Below, piece by piece: positions 32,875 to 41,479 of a stretch of 64,000 nt of DNA (positions are counted from its first letter, which is position 1; each line of letters opens with the position of its first letter). The stretch comes from an uncultured Parabacteroides sp. Its GTDB lineage: Bacteria; Bacteroidota; Bacteroidia; Bacteroidales; Tannerellaceae. The stretch spans positions 1 to 64,000 of the forward strand of contig NZ_CAJJWO010000010.1 of NCBI RefSeq assembly GCF_905196875.1. The letters run 5' to 3'. A model generated the notes under the pieces. The model did not search any database and was not told the DNA's origin. It was given only the letters and a program-made list of their open reading frames with translations. A program made the translations under genes and the position numbers.

Positions 32875-33399
32875 TTAACCTCTAAACACTTTTTCAACAG
32901 AAATACCTCTGTTCTGAGCAACTACAAACGGACTTCTCAATTCACCCAAAGCAGCAATAGTAGCTTTTACTAAGTTGTGAGGGTTTGAAGAACCTTTTGA
33001 CTTTGCCAAAACGTCAGTAATACCAACACTTTCCAATACAGCACGCATAGCACCACCAGCTTTAACACCGGTACCATGAGATGCAGGCTTAATCAAAACT
33101 TGTGCACCACCAAATTTAGCAAGCTGTTCGTGAGGGATAGTACCTTTGTGAACAGGAACCTTGATCAAATTCTTTTTAGCAGCTTCTACACCTTTAGCAA
33201 TAGCTGTCGTTACTTCACCAGCTTTACCTAAGCCCCAACCGATGATACCATCTTCGTTTCCTACTACTACAATAGCAGCAAAACTAAAAGTACGTCCACC
33301 CTTTGTTACTTTAGTTACGCGGTTGATTGCAACTAATCTGTCCTTCAACTCTAAGTCGTTGGTCGATTTAACTCTATTATTAACTCCTGCCATCTTCAT
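32875..33399 (-). CDS. rpsE: 30S ribosomal protein S5
   Basis: The 174-aa protein has the S5 double-stranded RNA-binding domain (KDRLVAINRVTKVTKGGRTF, GWGLGKAGEVTTAIAKGVEA) and the C-terminal domain with GTGVKAGGAMRAVLESVGI and KSKGSSNPHNLVKATIAAL. The ATG at 33399 overlaps the rplR stop as TAATG; another ATG at 33393 would shorten it by two residues. S5 supports decoding accuracy and helicase activity of the 30S. Confidence 0.97.
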   Translation of the reverse strand: MKMAGVNNRVKSTNDLELKDRLVAINRVTKVTKGGRTFSFAAIVVVGNEDGIIGWGLGKAGEVTTAIAKGVEAAKKNLIKVPVHKGTIPHEQLAKFGGAQVLIKPASHGTGVKAGGAMRAVLESVGITDVLAKSKGSSNPHNLVKATIAALGELRSPFVVAQNRGISVEKVFRG

Positions 33400-33743
33400 T
33401 AAAATTTAAGGCCGCCGTTACGTGCAGCATCAGCTAATTCTTTAATTCTTCCGTGATACAGGTAACCGTTACGGTCGAAAACAACTGCCTGAACACCAGC
33501 TTCCTGAGCTCCTTTAGCGATCAGCTCACCAACCTTGGCAGCGATTTCTTTCTTAGGAGCCTTAACATCTAATTTCAAAGATGAAGCAGCAGCCAAAGTT
33601 TTACCTGTAGTATCATCTATAACCTGTGCATAGATCTGCTTGTTGCTTCTAAACACAGTAAGGCGCGGGCATTCAGGAGTTCCTGAAACTTTGCCACGTA
33701 TACCTCGTTTTATTTTTAATCTTCTTTCTTCCTTCGTTGTCAT
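33399..33743 (-). CDS. rplR: 50S ribosomal protein L18
   Basis: The 114-aa protein shows KIKRGIRGKVSGTPECPRLT, VFRSNKQIYAQVIDD and the C-terminal VVFDRNGYLYHGRIKELADAAR. L18 binds 5S rRNA in the central protuberance. Its stop overlaps the rpsE start. Confidence 0.98.
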   Translation of the reverse strand: MTTKEERRLKIKRGIRGKVSGTPECPRLTVFRSNKQIYAQVIDDTTGKTLAAASSLKLDVKAPKKEIAAKVGELIAKGAQEAGVQAVVFDRNGYLYHGRIKELADAARNGGLKF

Positions 33744-33764
33744 GATAATTTCAGTTTACGTAGA

Positions 33765-34316
33765 TTACTTACCTGCTGATTTACCAGACTTTCTGCGAAT
33801 TTCTTCACCCACGAACTTAATACCTTTACCTTTATACGGTTCCGGCATTCTGAATGAACGAATCTTTGCACAAATCTGACCTATTAATTGCTTATCAGCT
33901 GATTCAAGGATAATAAGAGGATTCTTATTTCTCTCAGTCTTCGTTTCAACTTTCACTTCTTTAGGCAACTGCAAATAAATGTTGTGAGTATAACCTAAAG
34001 AAAGATCCAACAGCTGGCCTGTGTTAGAAACACGATAACCAACACCGACTAATTCCAGTTCTTTTTTGTATCCTTCAGATACACCGATCACCATATTGTT
34101 GATCAAAGAACGATACAAACCATGTAATGCACGATGGTTCTTTTCTTCTGTCGGTCTTGTTAAATGAATAACTCCGTCTTCCAAAGTTACATTTATATCA
34201 GGATTTACGGCCTGAGTCATCTCGCCTTTAGGACCTTTTACAGTCACTACGCTATCCTTAATCGTAACCGTTACACCGGCTGGCACATGAATTGGTAATT
34301 TTCCTATTCTTGACAT
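33765..34316 (-). CDS. rplF: 50S ribosomal protein L6
   Basis: The 183-aa protein begins MSRIGKLPIHVPAGVTVTIK and has the two tandem L6 domains, ending in PEPYKGKGIKFVGEEIRRKSGKSAGK, the highly conserved rRNA-binding motif. It is near the normal length of about 180 aa. It lies 16 bp after rpsH. Confidence 0.98.
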   Translation of the reverse strand: MSRIGKLPIHVPAGVTVTIKDSVVTVKGPKGEMTQAVNPDINVTLEDGVIHLTRPTEEKNHRALHGLYRSLINNMVIGVSEGYKKELELVGVGYRVSNTGQLLDLSLGYTHNIYLQLPKEVKVETKTERNKNPLIILESADKQLIGQICAKIRSFRMPEPYKGKGIKFVGEEIRRKSGKSAGK

Positions 34317-34332
34317 TCTTCTTTCCTCCTAA

Positions 34333-34728
34333 TTAATAAACATAACATAATACTTCGCCACCGATCTTCAAATCGCGGGCTTCTTTGTCTGTCATCACAC
34401 CCTTAGAAGTAGAAAGAACGGCAATACCTAAACCATTCAATACTCTCGGCATTTCTTTGTAACCAGTGTACTTACGCAAACCTGGAGTAGAAACTCTCTG
34501 AAGTTTCTTGATCGCATTCACTTTGTTTACCAAGTCATACTTCAGGGCAATCTTAATTGTACCCTGAGGACCTTCTTCTACAAACTTGAAGTTAAGAATG
34601 TAGCCCTTTTCGAAAAGGATCTTAGTGATCTCTTTCTTTAAATTTGACGCCGGCACTTCAACAACTCTGTGCTTCGCTTTAATTGCATTACGCAATCTTG
34701 TCAAATAATCTGCAATAGGATCTGTCAT
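34333..34728 (-). CDS. rpsH: 30S ribosomal protein S8
   Basis: The 131-aa protein begins MTDPIADYLTRLRNAIKAKH and ends with the conserved GIAVLSTSKGVMTDKEARDL and GGEVLCYVY. S8 binds the central domain of 16S rRNA and in other bacteria is the spc operon autoregulator. Confidence 0.98.
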   Translation of the reverse strand: MTDPIADYLTRLRNAIKAKHRVVEVPASNLKKEITKILFEKGYILNFKFVEEGPQGTIKIALKYDLVNKVNAIKKLQRVSTPGLRKYTGYKEMPRVLNGLGIAVLSTSKGVMTDKEARDLKIGGEVLCYVY

Positions 34729-34782
34729 ATATAAATGAATTAAATTGATCCGGCCACCCGGACAATATTTAAATAAAAAAAC

Positions 34783-35052
34783 TTACCAACTTGCTTTCTT
34801 TACACCCGGTATTAAACCATTGGATGCCATTTCACGGAACTGAATACGTGAAATACCGAACTGGCGTACATACCCTTTCGGACGACCTGTAATTTTGCAA
34901 CGATTATGCAAACGTACAGGAGAAGCATTTTTAGGTAAAGACTGCAAAGCGTCATAGTTGCCTTCTGCTTTAAGCTGTGCTCTTTTAGCAGCGTATTTTT
35001 CAACAAGCTTTGCTCTTTTAACCTCGCGGGCCTTCATTGATTCCTTAGCCAT
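34783..35052 (-). CDS. rpsN: 30S ribosomal protein S14
   Basis: The 89-aa protein is the longer zinc-free S14 form: MAKESMKAREVKRAKLVEKY, PVRLHNRCKITGRPKGYVR and FGISRIQFREMASNGLIPGV. The CxxC pairs of the short zinc type are missing. It lies 6 bp after rplE. Confidence 0.98.
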   Translation of the reverse strand: MAKESMKAREVKRAKLVEKYAAKRAQLKAEGNYDALQSLPKNASPVRLHNRCKITGRPKGYVRQFGISRIQFREMASNGLIPGVKKASW

Positions 35053-35058
35053 AACTAC

Positions 35059-35616
35059 TTAGTCTTTTTTTGCATTTTTAAAAGGCAACCCAAATTCTCT
35101 CAATAGAGCATACCCTTCCTCATCTGTTTTCGCAGAGGTCACAAAGGTAATATTCATTCCCAATATTTTGGTAATATTATCGATATTTATTTCAGGGAAA
35201 ATGATTTGTTCCTGAATACCCATGGTATAATTACCTCTACCATCCAGCTTACTTTCAATACCTTTGAAGTCACGAATACGAGGAAGAGCGATACGAACTA
35301 ATCTTTCCAGGAATTCATACATCTGCTCACGACGCAATGTTACCATTACACCGATAGGCATTTTCTTACGTAATTTGAAGTTAGAGATATCCTTCTTAGA
35401 AATTGTCGCAACGGCCTTCTGACCAGTGATTGTAGACAATTCGCTGATTGCGATATCGATGATCTTCTTATCGGCAGCAGCCATACCTAAACCTTGATTG
35501 ATAACAATCTTCTTCAGTACGGGAACCTGCATTACTGATTTATATCCGAACTCTTTCGTCAAAGCAGGAACAATTCTGTCCTGATATTCTTTTTTAAGAC
35601 TGGCAGTATTGCTCAT
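35059..35616 (-). CDS. rplE: 50S ribosomal protein L5
   Basis: The 185-aa protein has KVVMQVP-like N-terminus (GYKSVMQVPVLKKIVINQGL), AVATISKKDISNFKLRKKMPIG and LPRIRDFKGIESKLDGRGNY. L5 binds 5S rRNA and P-site tRNA. Its ATG overlaps the rplX stop as TAATG. Confidence 0.98.
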   Translation of the reverse strand: MSNTASLKKEYQDRIVPALTKEFGYKSVMQVPVLKKIVINQGLGMAAADKKIIDIAISELSTITGQKAVATISKKDISNFKLRKKMPIGVMVTLRREQMYEFLERLVRIALPRIRDFKGIESKLDGRGNYTMGIQEQIIFPEINIDNITKILGMNITFVTSAKTDEEGYALLREFGLPFKNAKKD

Positions 35617-35936
35617 TACTTAATTTCCTCCCCTGATTTTTTAGAATAACGAACTAAAGCACCTTCTGCATTTTCTTTACGACCGATACGTGTCGGTTTT
35701 CCTGATTTAGGATCAACCACGTTCAGGTTAGAAAGATGGATAGGAGCTTCTTTCTTTTCAATTCCTCCTTGCGGATTCTTTGCATTAGGCTTGGTATGCT
35801 TTGATACCATATTAACACCTTCAACAATAGCACGGTTCTCATCTACGAGCACCTGTAAAACACGACCTGTTTTACCTTTGTCTTCGCCGGTATTAACAAA
35901 AACTATATCGCCTTTTTTGATATGTAATTTACTCAT
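35616..35936 (-). CDS. rplX: 50S ribosomal protein L24
   Basis: The 106-aa protein has the KOW motif KKGDIVFVNTGEDKGKTGRV near the N-terminus and the block NMVSKHTKPNAKNPQGGIEK. L24 initiates 50S assembly. The stop overlaps the start of rplE. Confidence 0.98.
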   Translation of the reverse strand: MSKLHIKKGDIVFVNTGEDKGKTGRVLQVLVDENRAIVEGVNMVSKHTKPNAKNPQGGIEKKEAPIHLSNLNVVDPKSGKPTRIGRKENAEGALVRYSKKSGEEIK

Positions 35937-35954
35937 TACCTTAAATTTTACGAA

Positions 35955-36320
35955 TTAAAGTACTTCAGGTGCAAGTGAAACAATTTTCATATTTGTTGCA
36001 CGAAGTTCTCTGGCAACCGGACCGAAGATACGGCTTCCACGAATATCACCACCGGCATTCAACAATACGCAAGCGTTATCATCGAAACGGATGTATGAAC
36101 CATCCTGGCGACGAATTTCTTTTTTAGTGCGAACAATGATAGCTTTAGAAACAGCACCCTTCTTCACATCACTTGACGGGATTACACTCTTAATTGCAAC
36201 TACAATTACATCCCCAACAGTGGCATAGCGTTTTCTTGTTCCGCCCAAAACACGGATACATAATGCTTCTTTTGCGCCACTGTTATCTGCTACTACTAGT
36301 CTTGATTCTTGTTGTATCAT
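35955..36320 (-). CDS. rplN: 50S ribosomal protein L14
   Basis: The 121-aa protein begins MIQQESRLVVADNSGAKEAL and has RVLGGTRKRYATVGDVIVVA and FDDNACVLLNAGGDIRGSRI. L14 contacts 16S rRNA at an intersubunit bridge. It is 1 bp after rpsQ. Confidence 0.98.
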   Translation of the reverse strand: MIQQESRLVVADNSGAKEALCIRVLGGTRKRYATVGDVIVVAIKSVIPSSDVKKGAVSKAIIVRTKKEIRRQDGSYIRFDDNACVLLNAGGDIRGSRIFGPVARELRATNMKIVSLAPEVL

Positions 36321-36321
36321 G

Positions 36322-36579
36322 TTACTTAGCTCTTTCGATTATTTGAACTAATCTCCATCTCTTTGTTTTGCTCAAAGGACGAGTTTCCATAATTTTTACG
36401 GTATCACCGATATTACACTCGTTCTTTTCGTCGTGAGCATGATATTTCTTCGTTTTATTAACGAACTTACCATAAATGGGGTGTTTTTCCTTCCATTTAA
36501 TAGCAACTGTGATGCTTTTTTCCATCTTGTTGCTAGTAACCACGCCCGTTCTTTCTTTTCTTAAATTTCTAGTTTCCAT
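36322..36579 (-). CDS. rpsQ: 30S ribosomal protein S17
   Basis: From ATG 36579 the protein has 85 aa: METRNLRKERTGVVTSNKME, then YGKFVNKTKKYHAHDEKNEC and TRPLSKTKRWRLVQIIERAK. A TTG at 36588 would add three residues and is rejected. S17 is a primary 16S rRNA binder. Confidence 0.97.
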   Translation of the reverse strand: METRNLRKERTGVVTSNKMEKSITVAIKWKEKHPIYGKFVNKTKKYHAHDEKNECNIGDTVKIMETRPLSKTKRWRLVQIIERAK

Positions 36580-36588
36580 CAGGCTCAA

Positions 36589-36786
36589 TTATTTGTTGTT
36601 AAGTTCTCTCTGGCGCAATTCTGTTTTCATGCGCGCAATCATCCTGCGTTGTTGTTTAATCTGTGCAGGATTGTCTGTCGGAGAGATAGTGTGGTTAATA
36701 ACCTTCTGATCGTAGGCTGCAACCTCAGCATCAACTCTTTCAAGCAATTCTTTTGTGCTTAATTCTCTAATTTCTGCAATCTTCAT
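36589..36786 (-). CDS. rpmC: 50S ribosomal protein L29
   Basis: The 65-aa protein is two helices: MKIAEIRELSTKELLERVDA and QIKQQRRMIARMKTELRQRE. L29 lies at the tunnel exit. It sits between rplP and rpsQ. Confidence 0.97.
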   Translation of the reverse strand: MKIAEIRELSTKELLERVDAEVAAYDQKVINHTISPTDNPAQIKQQRRMIARMKTELRQRELNNK

Positions 36787-36791
36787 AACAA

Positions 36792-37226
36792 TTACGCATT
36801 TTGATTAGCCATATCATAATCACGTCTCACAACAAATTTCGTTGTTACAGGAAGCTTCTGAGCCGCTAAGCGCAATGCTTCTTTTGCAACATCAAAGGGA
36901 ACACCTTCGATTTCGAAAATCAGACGACCTGGAGTAACAGGCGCAACAAATCCTTCAGGATTACCTTTACCTTTACCCATACGTACTTCGGCCGGTTTCT
37001 TTGTAATAGGTTTATCCGGGAAAATCCGAACCCAAACCTGACCTTGACGTTGCATATAACGAGTTACCGCGATACGGGCAGCTTCAATCTGGCGACCGGT
37101 AATCCATTTATTCTCTAACGCTTTTATACCAAACGAACCGAACGCCAGCTGGTTGCCACGTTGAGCTTCGCCCTTCATGCGACCTTTCTGCTGTCTTCTG
37201 AACTTGGTTTTCTTTGGTTGTAACAT
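36792..37226 (-). CDS. rplP: 50S ribosomal protein L16
   Basis: The 144-aa protein begins MLQPKKTKFRRQQKGRMKGE and has GSFGIKALENKWITGRQIEA, VRIFPDKPITKKPAEVRMGK and GNPEGFVAPVTPGRLIFEI. L16 is needed for A-site function. It lies 5 bp before rpmC. Confidence 0.98.
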   Translation of the reverse strand: MLQPKKTKFRRQQKGRMKGEAQRGNQLAFGSFGIKALENKWITGRQIEAARIAVTRYMQRQGQVWVRIFPDKPITKKPAEVRMGKGKGNPEGFVAPVTPGRLIFEIEGVPFDVAKEALRLAAQKLPVTTKFVVRRDYDMANQNA

Positions 37227-37245
37227 CTCTTCTTAATTCTAACGT

Positions 37246-37986
37246 TTAACGATTAGCTTTCTTTCTCTTGAAGTTTTTATCTCCTCTGTTGTTGCCGCCG
37301 GCATTGTCATTTCTGCGACCTGAATCTTTTGATGCAGTGAATGAAGGAGCAAGATCTCTCTTACCATAAACTTCACCACGGCAGATCCAAACCTTAACAC
37401 CCAGCAAACCAACTTTCGTCAACGCTTCAGCCAAAGCGTAATCGATATCTGCTCTCAGTGTGTGTAACGGAGTTCTTCCTTCTTTGTACATTTCAGAACG
37501 AGCCATTTCAGCACCGTTCAAACGACCAGATACTTGCACTTTAATACCTTCAGCTCCCATTCTCATGGTAGAGGCAATAGCCATCTTAATAGCGCGACGG
37601 TAAGCAATTTTTCCTTCAAGCTGACGAGCAATATTGTTTGCAACAATAACTGCGTCTAATTCGGGTCTTTTTACCTCAAAGATGTTGATCTGAACTTCTT
37701 TGTCGGTAATCTTTTTCAACTCTTCTTTCAACTTATCAACTTCCTGACCACCTTTACCGATGATAATGCCCGGACGTGATGTGCAAACTGTGATTGTGAT
37801 CAACTTAAGCGTACGTTCAATAACGATACGAGATACACTAGCTTTAGCAAGACGAGCATTCAGATATTTACGGATTTTGCTATCTTCCAGCAAAGTATCT
37901 CCGTAATTTTTGCCGCCATACCAATTGGAATCCCATCCACGGATAATTCCTAAACGATTACTAACCGGATTAACTTTTTGTCCCAT
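37246..37986 (-). CDS. rpsC: 30S ribosomal protein S3
   Basis: The 246-aa protein has the KH domain (RPGIIIGKGGQEVDKLKEEL) and the C-terminal domain with GRLNGAEMARSEMYKEGRTP and LGVKVWICRGEVYGKRD. A basic Asn/Gly/Lys-rich tail ends it. S3 lines the mRNA entry site. Confidence 0.98.
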   Translation of the reverse strand: MGQKVNPVSNRLGIIRGWDSNWYGGKNYGDTLLEDSKIRKYLNARLAKASVSRIVIERTLKLITITVCTSRPGIIIGKGGQEVDKLKEELKKITDKEVQINIFEVKRPELDAVIVANNIARQLEGKIAYRRAIKMAIASTMRMGAEGIKVQVSGRLNGAEMARSEMYKEGRTPLHTLRADIDYALAEALTKVGLLGVKVWICRGEVYGKRDLAPSFTASKDSGRRNDNAGGNNRGDKNFKRKKANR

Positions 37987-37992
37987 CTACAA

Positions 37993-38403
37993 TTAATTTT
38001 GACTATCGTTTTTACTAAGTGTATCAACAAACAAGGTTACATGGTTCGAACGTTTACGAATTCTGTATCCTCTACCCTGGGGAGCCGGACGCATTCTCTT
38101 CAATGTAGTAGCGCAATCTACGCTGATTGAAGAAACAAACAACTCACCAGTTTCTGCTTTACGTTCATTTTTCTGCTCCCAATTGGCAATTGCTGAACGA
38201 AGCAATTTTTCTACTCTTGCTGCAGCTTCCTTGTTAGAAAACTTCAAAACACCAAGCGCACGGAATACTTCCATTCCACGGATCATGTCTACAACGAGAC
38301 GCATCTTACGCGGAGAAGTAGGTACGTTACGCAACTTTGCGAAGTACATGGTCTTTTGGGCTTCTTTTCTTGCTTCAGCTGATATTCTTTTTCTAGCACC
38401 CAT
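37993..38403 (-). CDS. rplV: 50S ribosomal protein L22
   Basis: The 136-aa protein has LRNVPTSPRKMRLVVDMIRG, the helix VEKLLRSAIANWEQKN and the hairpin loop KRMRPAPQGRGYRIRKRSNH that reaches the exit tunnel. It carries about 15 extra basic residues at the N-terminus (MGARKRISAEARKEAQK) relative to E. coli. Confidence 0.98.
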   Translation of the reverse strand: MGARKRISAEARKEAQKTMYFAKLRNVPTSPRKMRLVVDMIRGMEVFRALGVLKFSNKEAAARVEKLLRSAIANWEQKNERKAETGELFVSSISVDCATTLKRMRPAPQGRGYRIRKRSNHVTLFVDTLSKNDSQN

Positions 38404-38456
38404 TTTTATTGATTCTTTTTATTTTCAGATTCCTGAATTCCTGTTACTACCGATAA

Positions 38457-38726
38457 TTATTTCTTCTTGTTACCGGCGTGACCACGGAACGTACGAGTTG
38501 GTGAAAATTCTCCCAACTTGTGACCTACCATATTTTCGGTTACAAAAACAGGAATAAATTTATTTCCATTGTGAACTGCAATAGTATGGCCTACAAAATC
38601 AGGCGAAATCATTGAAGCTCTTGCCCATGTCTTAACTACGGCTTTCTTTCCTGACTCATTCATAGCCAAGACTTTCTTTTCCAGCTTGATGTTAATATAC
38701 GGGCCTTTTTTTAGTGAACGACTCAT
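38457..38726 (-). CDS. rpsS: 30S ribosomal protein S19
   Basis: The 89-aa protein begins MSRSLKKGPYINIKLEKKVL and has GHTIAVHNGNKFIPVFVTEN and the end GHKLGEFSPTRTFRGHAGNK. S19 is on the 30S head and contacts S13. Confidence 0.98.
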   Translation of the reverse strand: MSRSLKKGPYINIKLEKKVLAMNESGKKAVVKTWARASMISPDFVGHTIAVHNGNKFIPVFVTENMVGHKLGEFSPTRTFRGHAGNKKK

Positions 38727-38746
38727 AGTTTACTTAATTAATCAGA

Positions 38747-39571
38747 TTATTTCTTTCTTCTTTCAATAATATACTTTGAAGAATGCTTCTTCGGAGCTCT
38801 TGTCTTCAAGCCCTTAGCATACAAGCCTGTACGAGATCTTGGATGACCTCCGGAAGCACGACCTTCACCACCACCCATCGGGTGATCAACCGGGTTCATT
38901 ACAACACCACGGTTGTGAGGACGACGACCTAACCATCTAGAGCGACCGGCTTTACCTGATTTTTCAAGACCATGGTCTGAGTTACCTACACTACCAATTG
39001 TAGCCTTACATGCAGCAAGAATCTTTCTGGTTTCGCCAGAAGGCATCTTAATAATTGCATAAGCGCCTTCTTTAGAAGTCAACTGAGCAAATGCACCTGC
39101 AGAACGTACCATTTTAGCACCCTGTCCAGGACGAAGCTCAATATTGTGAATAATTGTACCAACGGGAATATTTGCCATAGGCAAAGTATTACCTACCTCA
39201 GGAGCGGCATCGCTACCTGAAACCACTGTCTGGCCAACTTCCAAGCCGTTCGGAGCGATGATATAGCTCTTTGCTCCGTCAGCATAATACAATAAAGCGA
39301 TACGAGAAGTACGGTTTGGATCGTACTCGATAGACTTTACTGTTGCAGGAATGCCATCTTTATTTCTCTTGAAATCGATAATTCTGTACTTTTGTTTGTG
39401 ACCGCCACCAAGATAACGCATTGTCATCTTACCTGTGTTGTTACGACCACCAGTACTGCTCTTACCTACCACAAGAGACTTCTCTGGTGTACTTGCAGTG
39501 ATTTTATCAAATGCACCAATAACTTTGTGTCTCTGCCCCGGTGTTGTGGGCTTTAATTTACGTATTCCCAT
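38747..39571 (-). CDS. rplB: 50S ribosomal protein L2
   Basis: The 274-aa protein has KSSTGGRNNTGKMTMRYLGG, KYRIIDFKRNKDGIPATVKS and the catalytic-region motif GVVMNPVDHPMGGGEGRASG with the conserved His. L2 is needed for subunit association and peptidyl transfer. Confidence 0.99.
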   Translation of the reverse strand: MGIRKLKPTTPGQRHKVIGAFDKITASTPEKSLVVGKSSTGGRNNTGKMTMRYLGGGHKQKYRIIDFKRNKDGIPATVKSIEYDPNRTSRIALLYYADGAKSYIIAPNGLEVGQTVVSGSDAAPEVGNTLPMANIPVGTIIHNIELRPGQGAKMVRSAGAFAQLTSKEGAYAIIKMPSGETRKILAACKATIGSVGNSDHGLEKSGKAGRSRWLGRRPHNRGVVMNPVDHPMGGGEGRASGGHPRSRTGLYAKGLKTRAPKKHSSKYIIERRKK

Positions 39572-39579
39572 TTCTTTTT

Positions 39580-39873
39580 TTAGATATTACTAAAGAAATC
39601 TATTGTTTCTCCTTCTTTCAACGTTACGATTGCCTTCTTAAAAGCTGCTTGTTTACCATTGATAATACCTGATTTTGTATAACGGCTTTTCAACTTGCCA
39701 GAGTAGTTGATGGTATTAACATCAACTACAGTTACATTATACATATCCTGTACAGCTTTTTTGATCTCCAACTTGTTGGCATCAGGAGAAACACGAAAAC
39801 CATAGCGATTAGCCATTTTTTCTGTAATCGCTGTTTGCTTCTCTGTTACTATAGGTTTAATAATAATTCCCAT
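39580..39873 (-). CDS. rplW: 50S ribosomal protein L23
   Basis: The 97-aa protein begins MGIIIKPIVTEKQTAITEKM and has NRYGFRVSPDANKLEIKKAV and SGKLKSRYTKSGIINGKQAA. L23 docks SRP and trigger factor at the tunnel exit. Confidence 0.97.
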   Translation of the reverse strand: MGIIIKPIVTEKQTAITEKMANRYGFRVSPDANKLEIKKAVQDMYNVTVVDVNTINYSGKLKSRYTKSGIINGKQAAFKKAIVTLKEGETIDFFSNI

Positions 39874-39884
39874 TTCTTTACTCC

Positions 39885-40514
39885 TTATGCGTTAAAAAGT
39901 TTTTCTATAACAGCAACAGAACTTTCAGTCAGCACTAAATTTGCTGCATCAAGAACTTTGTATGTGTTTAATTCAGAAGCTGTTATAACATTTGTCTTCT
40001 CTAAATTACGAGCCGACAAATATACAAAATTATTTTTCTCCGGTAAAACCATAAGTAACTTTTTATCAGCCACTTTTAGGTTTTTAGCAATTGTTATTAA
40101 TTCTTTAGTCTTAGGAGCTTCCAGAGCGAAATCTTCTACAACTACAATTGCGTTATTAGTAGCTTTATAAGTCAGTGCAGACTTACGAGCCAGACCTTTT
40201 ACCTTCTTGTTCAGCTTGAACTCATAATCTCTCGGTTTCGGACCGAATACACGAGCACCACCAACCAATACAGGAGAGTTGATATCACCACGACGTGCAC
40301 CACCTCCACCTTTCTGGCGGATCAGTTTACGAGTACTACCAGAGATCTCACTTCTTTCTTTCGATTTATGAGTACCCTGACGTTGGTTAGCCAAATACTG
40401 CTTTACATCCAAGTAAATAGCATGATCATTGGGTTCAATGCCGAAGATAGCATCGTTCAAAGTTACCTTTCTTCCGGTATCTTCACCTTTAATATTAAAT
40501 ACGCTCAGTTCCAT
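39885..40514 (-). CDS. rplD: 50S ribosomal protein L4
   Basis: The 209-aa protein has DVKQYLANQRQGTHKSKERS, KLIRQKGGGGARRGDINSPV, GGARVFGPKPRDYEFKLNKK and a Rossmann-like C-terminus. L4 lines the exit tunnel and regulates the S10 operon in E. coli. Its ATG overlaps the rplC stop as TAATG. Confidence 0.98.
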   Translation of the reverse strand: MELSVFNIKGEDTGRKVTLNDAIFGIEPNDHAIYLDVKQYLANQRQGTHKSKERSEISGSTRKLIRQKGGGGARRGDINSPVLVGGARVFGPKPRDYEFKLNKKVKGLARKSALTYKATNNAIVVVEDFALEAPKTKELITIAKNLKVADKKLLMVLPEKNNFVYLSARNLEKTNVITASELNTYKVLDAANLVLTESSVAVIEKLFNA

Positions 40515-41131
40515 TACTTTTCAATTATTACGATTGAACCTTTTGCTCCTGGAACAGATCCTTTAACCAATAAAAGATTGTGTTCCGGCATTACCTTGAT
40601 CACTTCGAGGTTCTGAACAGTTACACGTTCATTACCCATCTGTCCAGCCATACGCATGCCCTTAAATACCTTTGCAGGGTAAGAACAAGCACCGATACCA
40701 CCGGGAGCACGCAAACGGTTATGCTGACCGTGAGTAGTCTGACCTACACCACCGAAACCATGACGTTTTACAACACCCTGGAAACCTTTACCTTTTGATG
40801 TACCCACTACATCAACGAAACCAGCATCTTCCAGATAATCTACAGTGATTACATCACCCAGATTGTATGCAGTTTCAAAATTCTTGAACTCGGCCAAGTA
40901 TCTCTTGGGAGCTACACCGGCTTTCTTGAAATGGCCCATTTCCGGCTGTGTAGTGTGTTTCTCTTTTTTGTCTTCGAAACCAATCTGCACTGCTTCATAG
41001 CCATCTTTCTCGATAGTCTTAATTTGTGTAACAACACAAGGACCCACTTCGATAACAGTGCATGGAAGATTTTTTCCCTCGGCACTGAAAACGGATGTCA
41101 TTCCGATTTTTTTTCCTAATAATCCTGGCAT
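40514..41131 (-). CDS. rplC: 50S ribosomal protein L3
   Basis: The 205-aa protein begins MPGLLGKKIGMTSVFSAEGK and has SKGKGFQGVVKRHGFGGVGQ, APGGIGACSYPAKVFKGMRM and GNERVTVQNLEVIKV. L3 reaches the peptidyl transferase centre. Confidence 0.98.
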   Translation of the reverse strand: MPGLLGKKIGMTSVFSAEGKNLPCTVIEVGPCVVTQIKTIEKDGYEAVQIGFEDKKEKHTTQPEMGHFKKAGVAPKRYLAEFKNFETAYNLGDVITVDYLEDAGFVDVVGTSKGKGFQGVVKRHGFGGVGQTTHGQHNRLRAPGGIGACSYPAKVFKGMRMAGQMGNERVTVQNLEVIKVMPEHNLLLVKGSVPGAKGSIVIIEK

Positions 41132-41152
41132 TTCACTTAATTTTTAAATAAC

Positions 41153-41458
41153 TCACACTTTAATTTCTACTTCAACACCGCTGGGTAATTCCAGCTTCAT
41201 CAATGCGTCAACTGTTTTTGCAGTTGAGCTGTAAATATCTATCAATCTTTTGTAAGATGATAGTTCGAACTGCTCGCGAGATTTCTTGTTAACGAAAGTT
41301 GAGCGGTTCACAGTAAAGATACGCTTGTGTGTAGGCAGAGGTATAGGACCACTAACAACAGCACCTGTAGCCTTTACCGTCTTCACGATCTTCTCGGCAG
41401 ACTTGTCTACCAGAGAATAATCGTAAGACTTTAATTTAATTCTGATCTTTTGGCTCAT
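41153..41458 (-). CDS. rpsJ: 30S ribosomal protein S10 (NusE)
   Basis: The 101-aa protein begins MSQKIRIKLKSYDYSLVDKS and has GPIPLPTHKRIFTVNRSTFV and SREQFELSSYKRLIDIYSS. S10 is also NusE in antitermination. It follows fusA by 21 bp, with no tuf gene between, unlike enterobacteria. Confidence 0.98.
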   Translation of the reverse strand: MSQKIRIKLKSYDYSLVDKSAEKIVKTVKATGAVVSGPIPLPTHKRIFTVNRSTFVNKKSREQFELSSYKRLIDIYSSTAKTVDALMKLELPSGVEVEIKV

Positions 41459-41479
41459 ATTGTTATATATGTTTCTAAA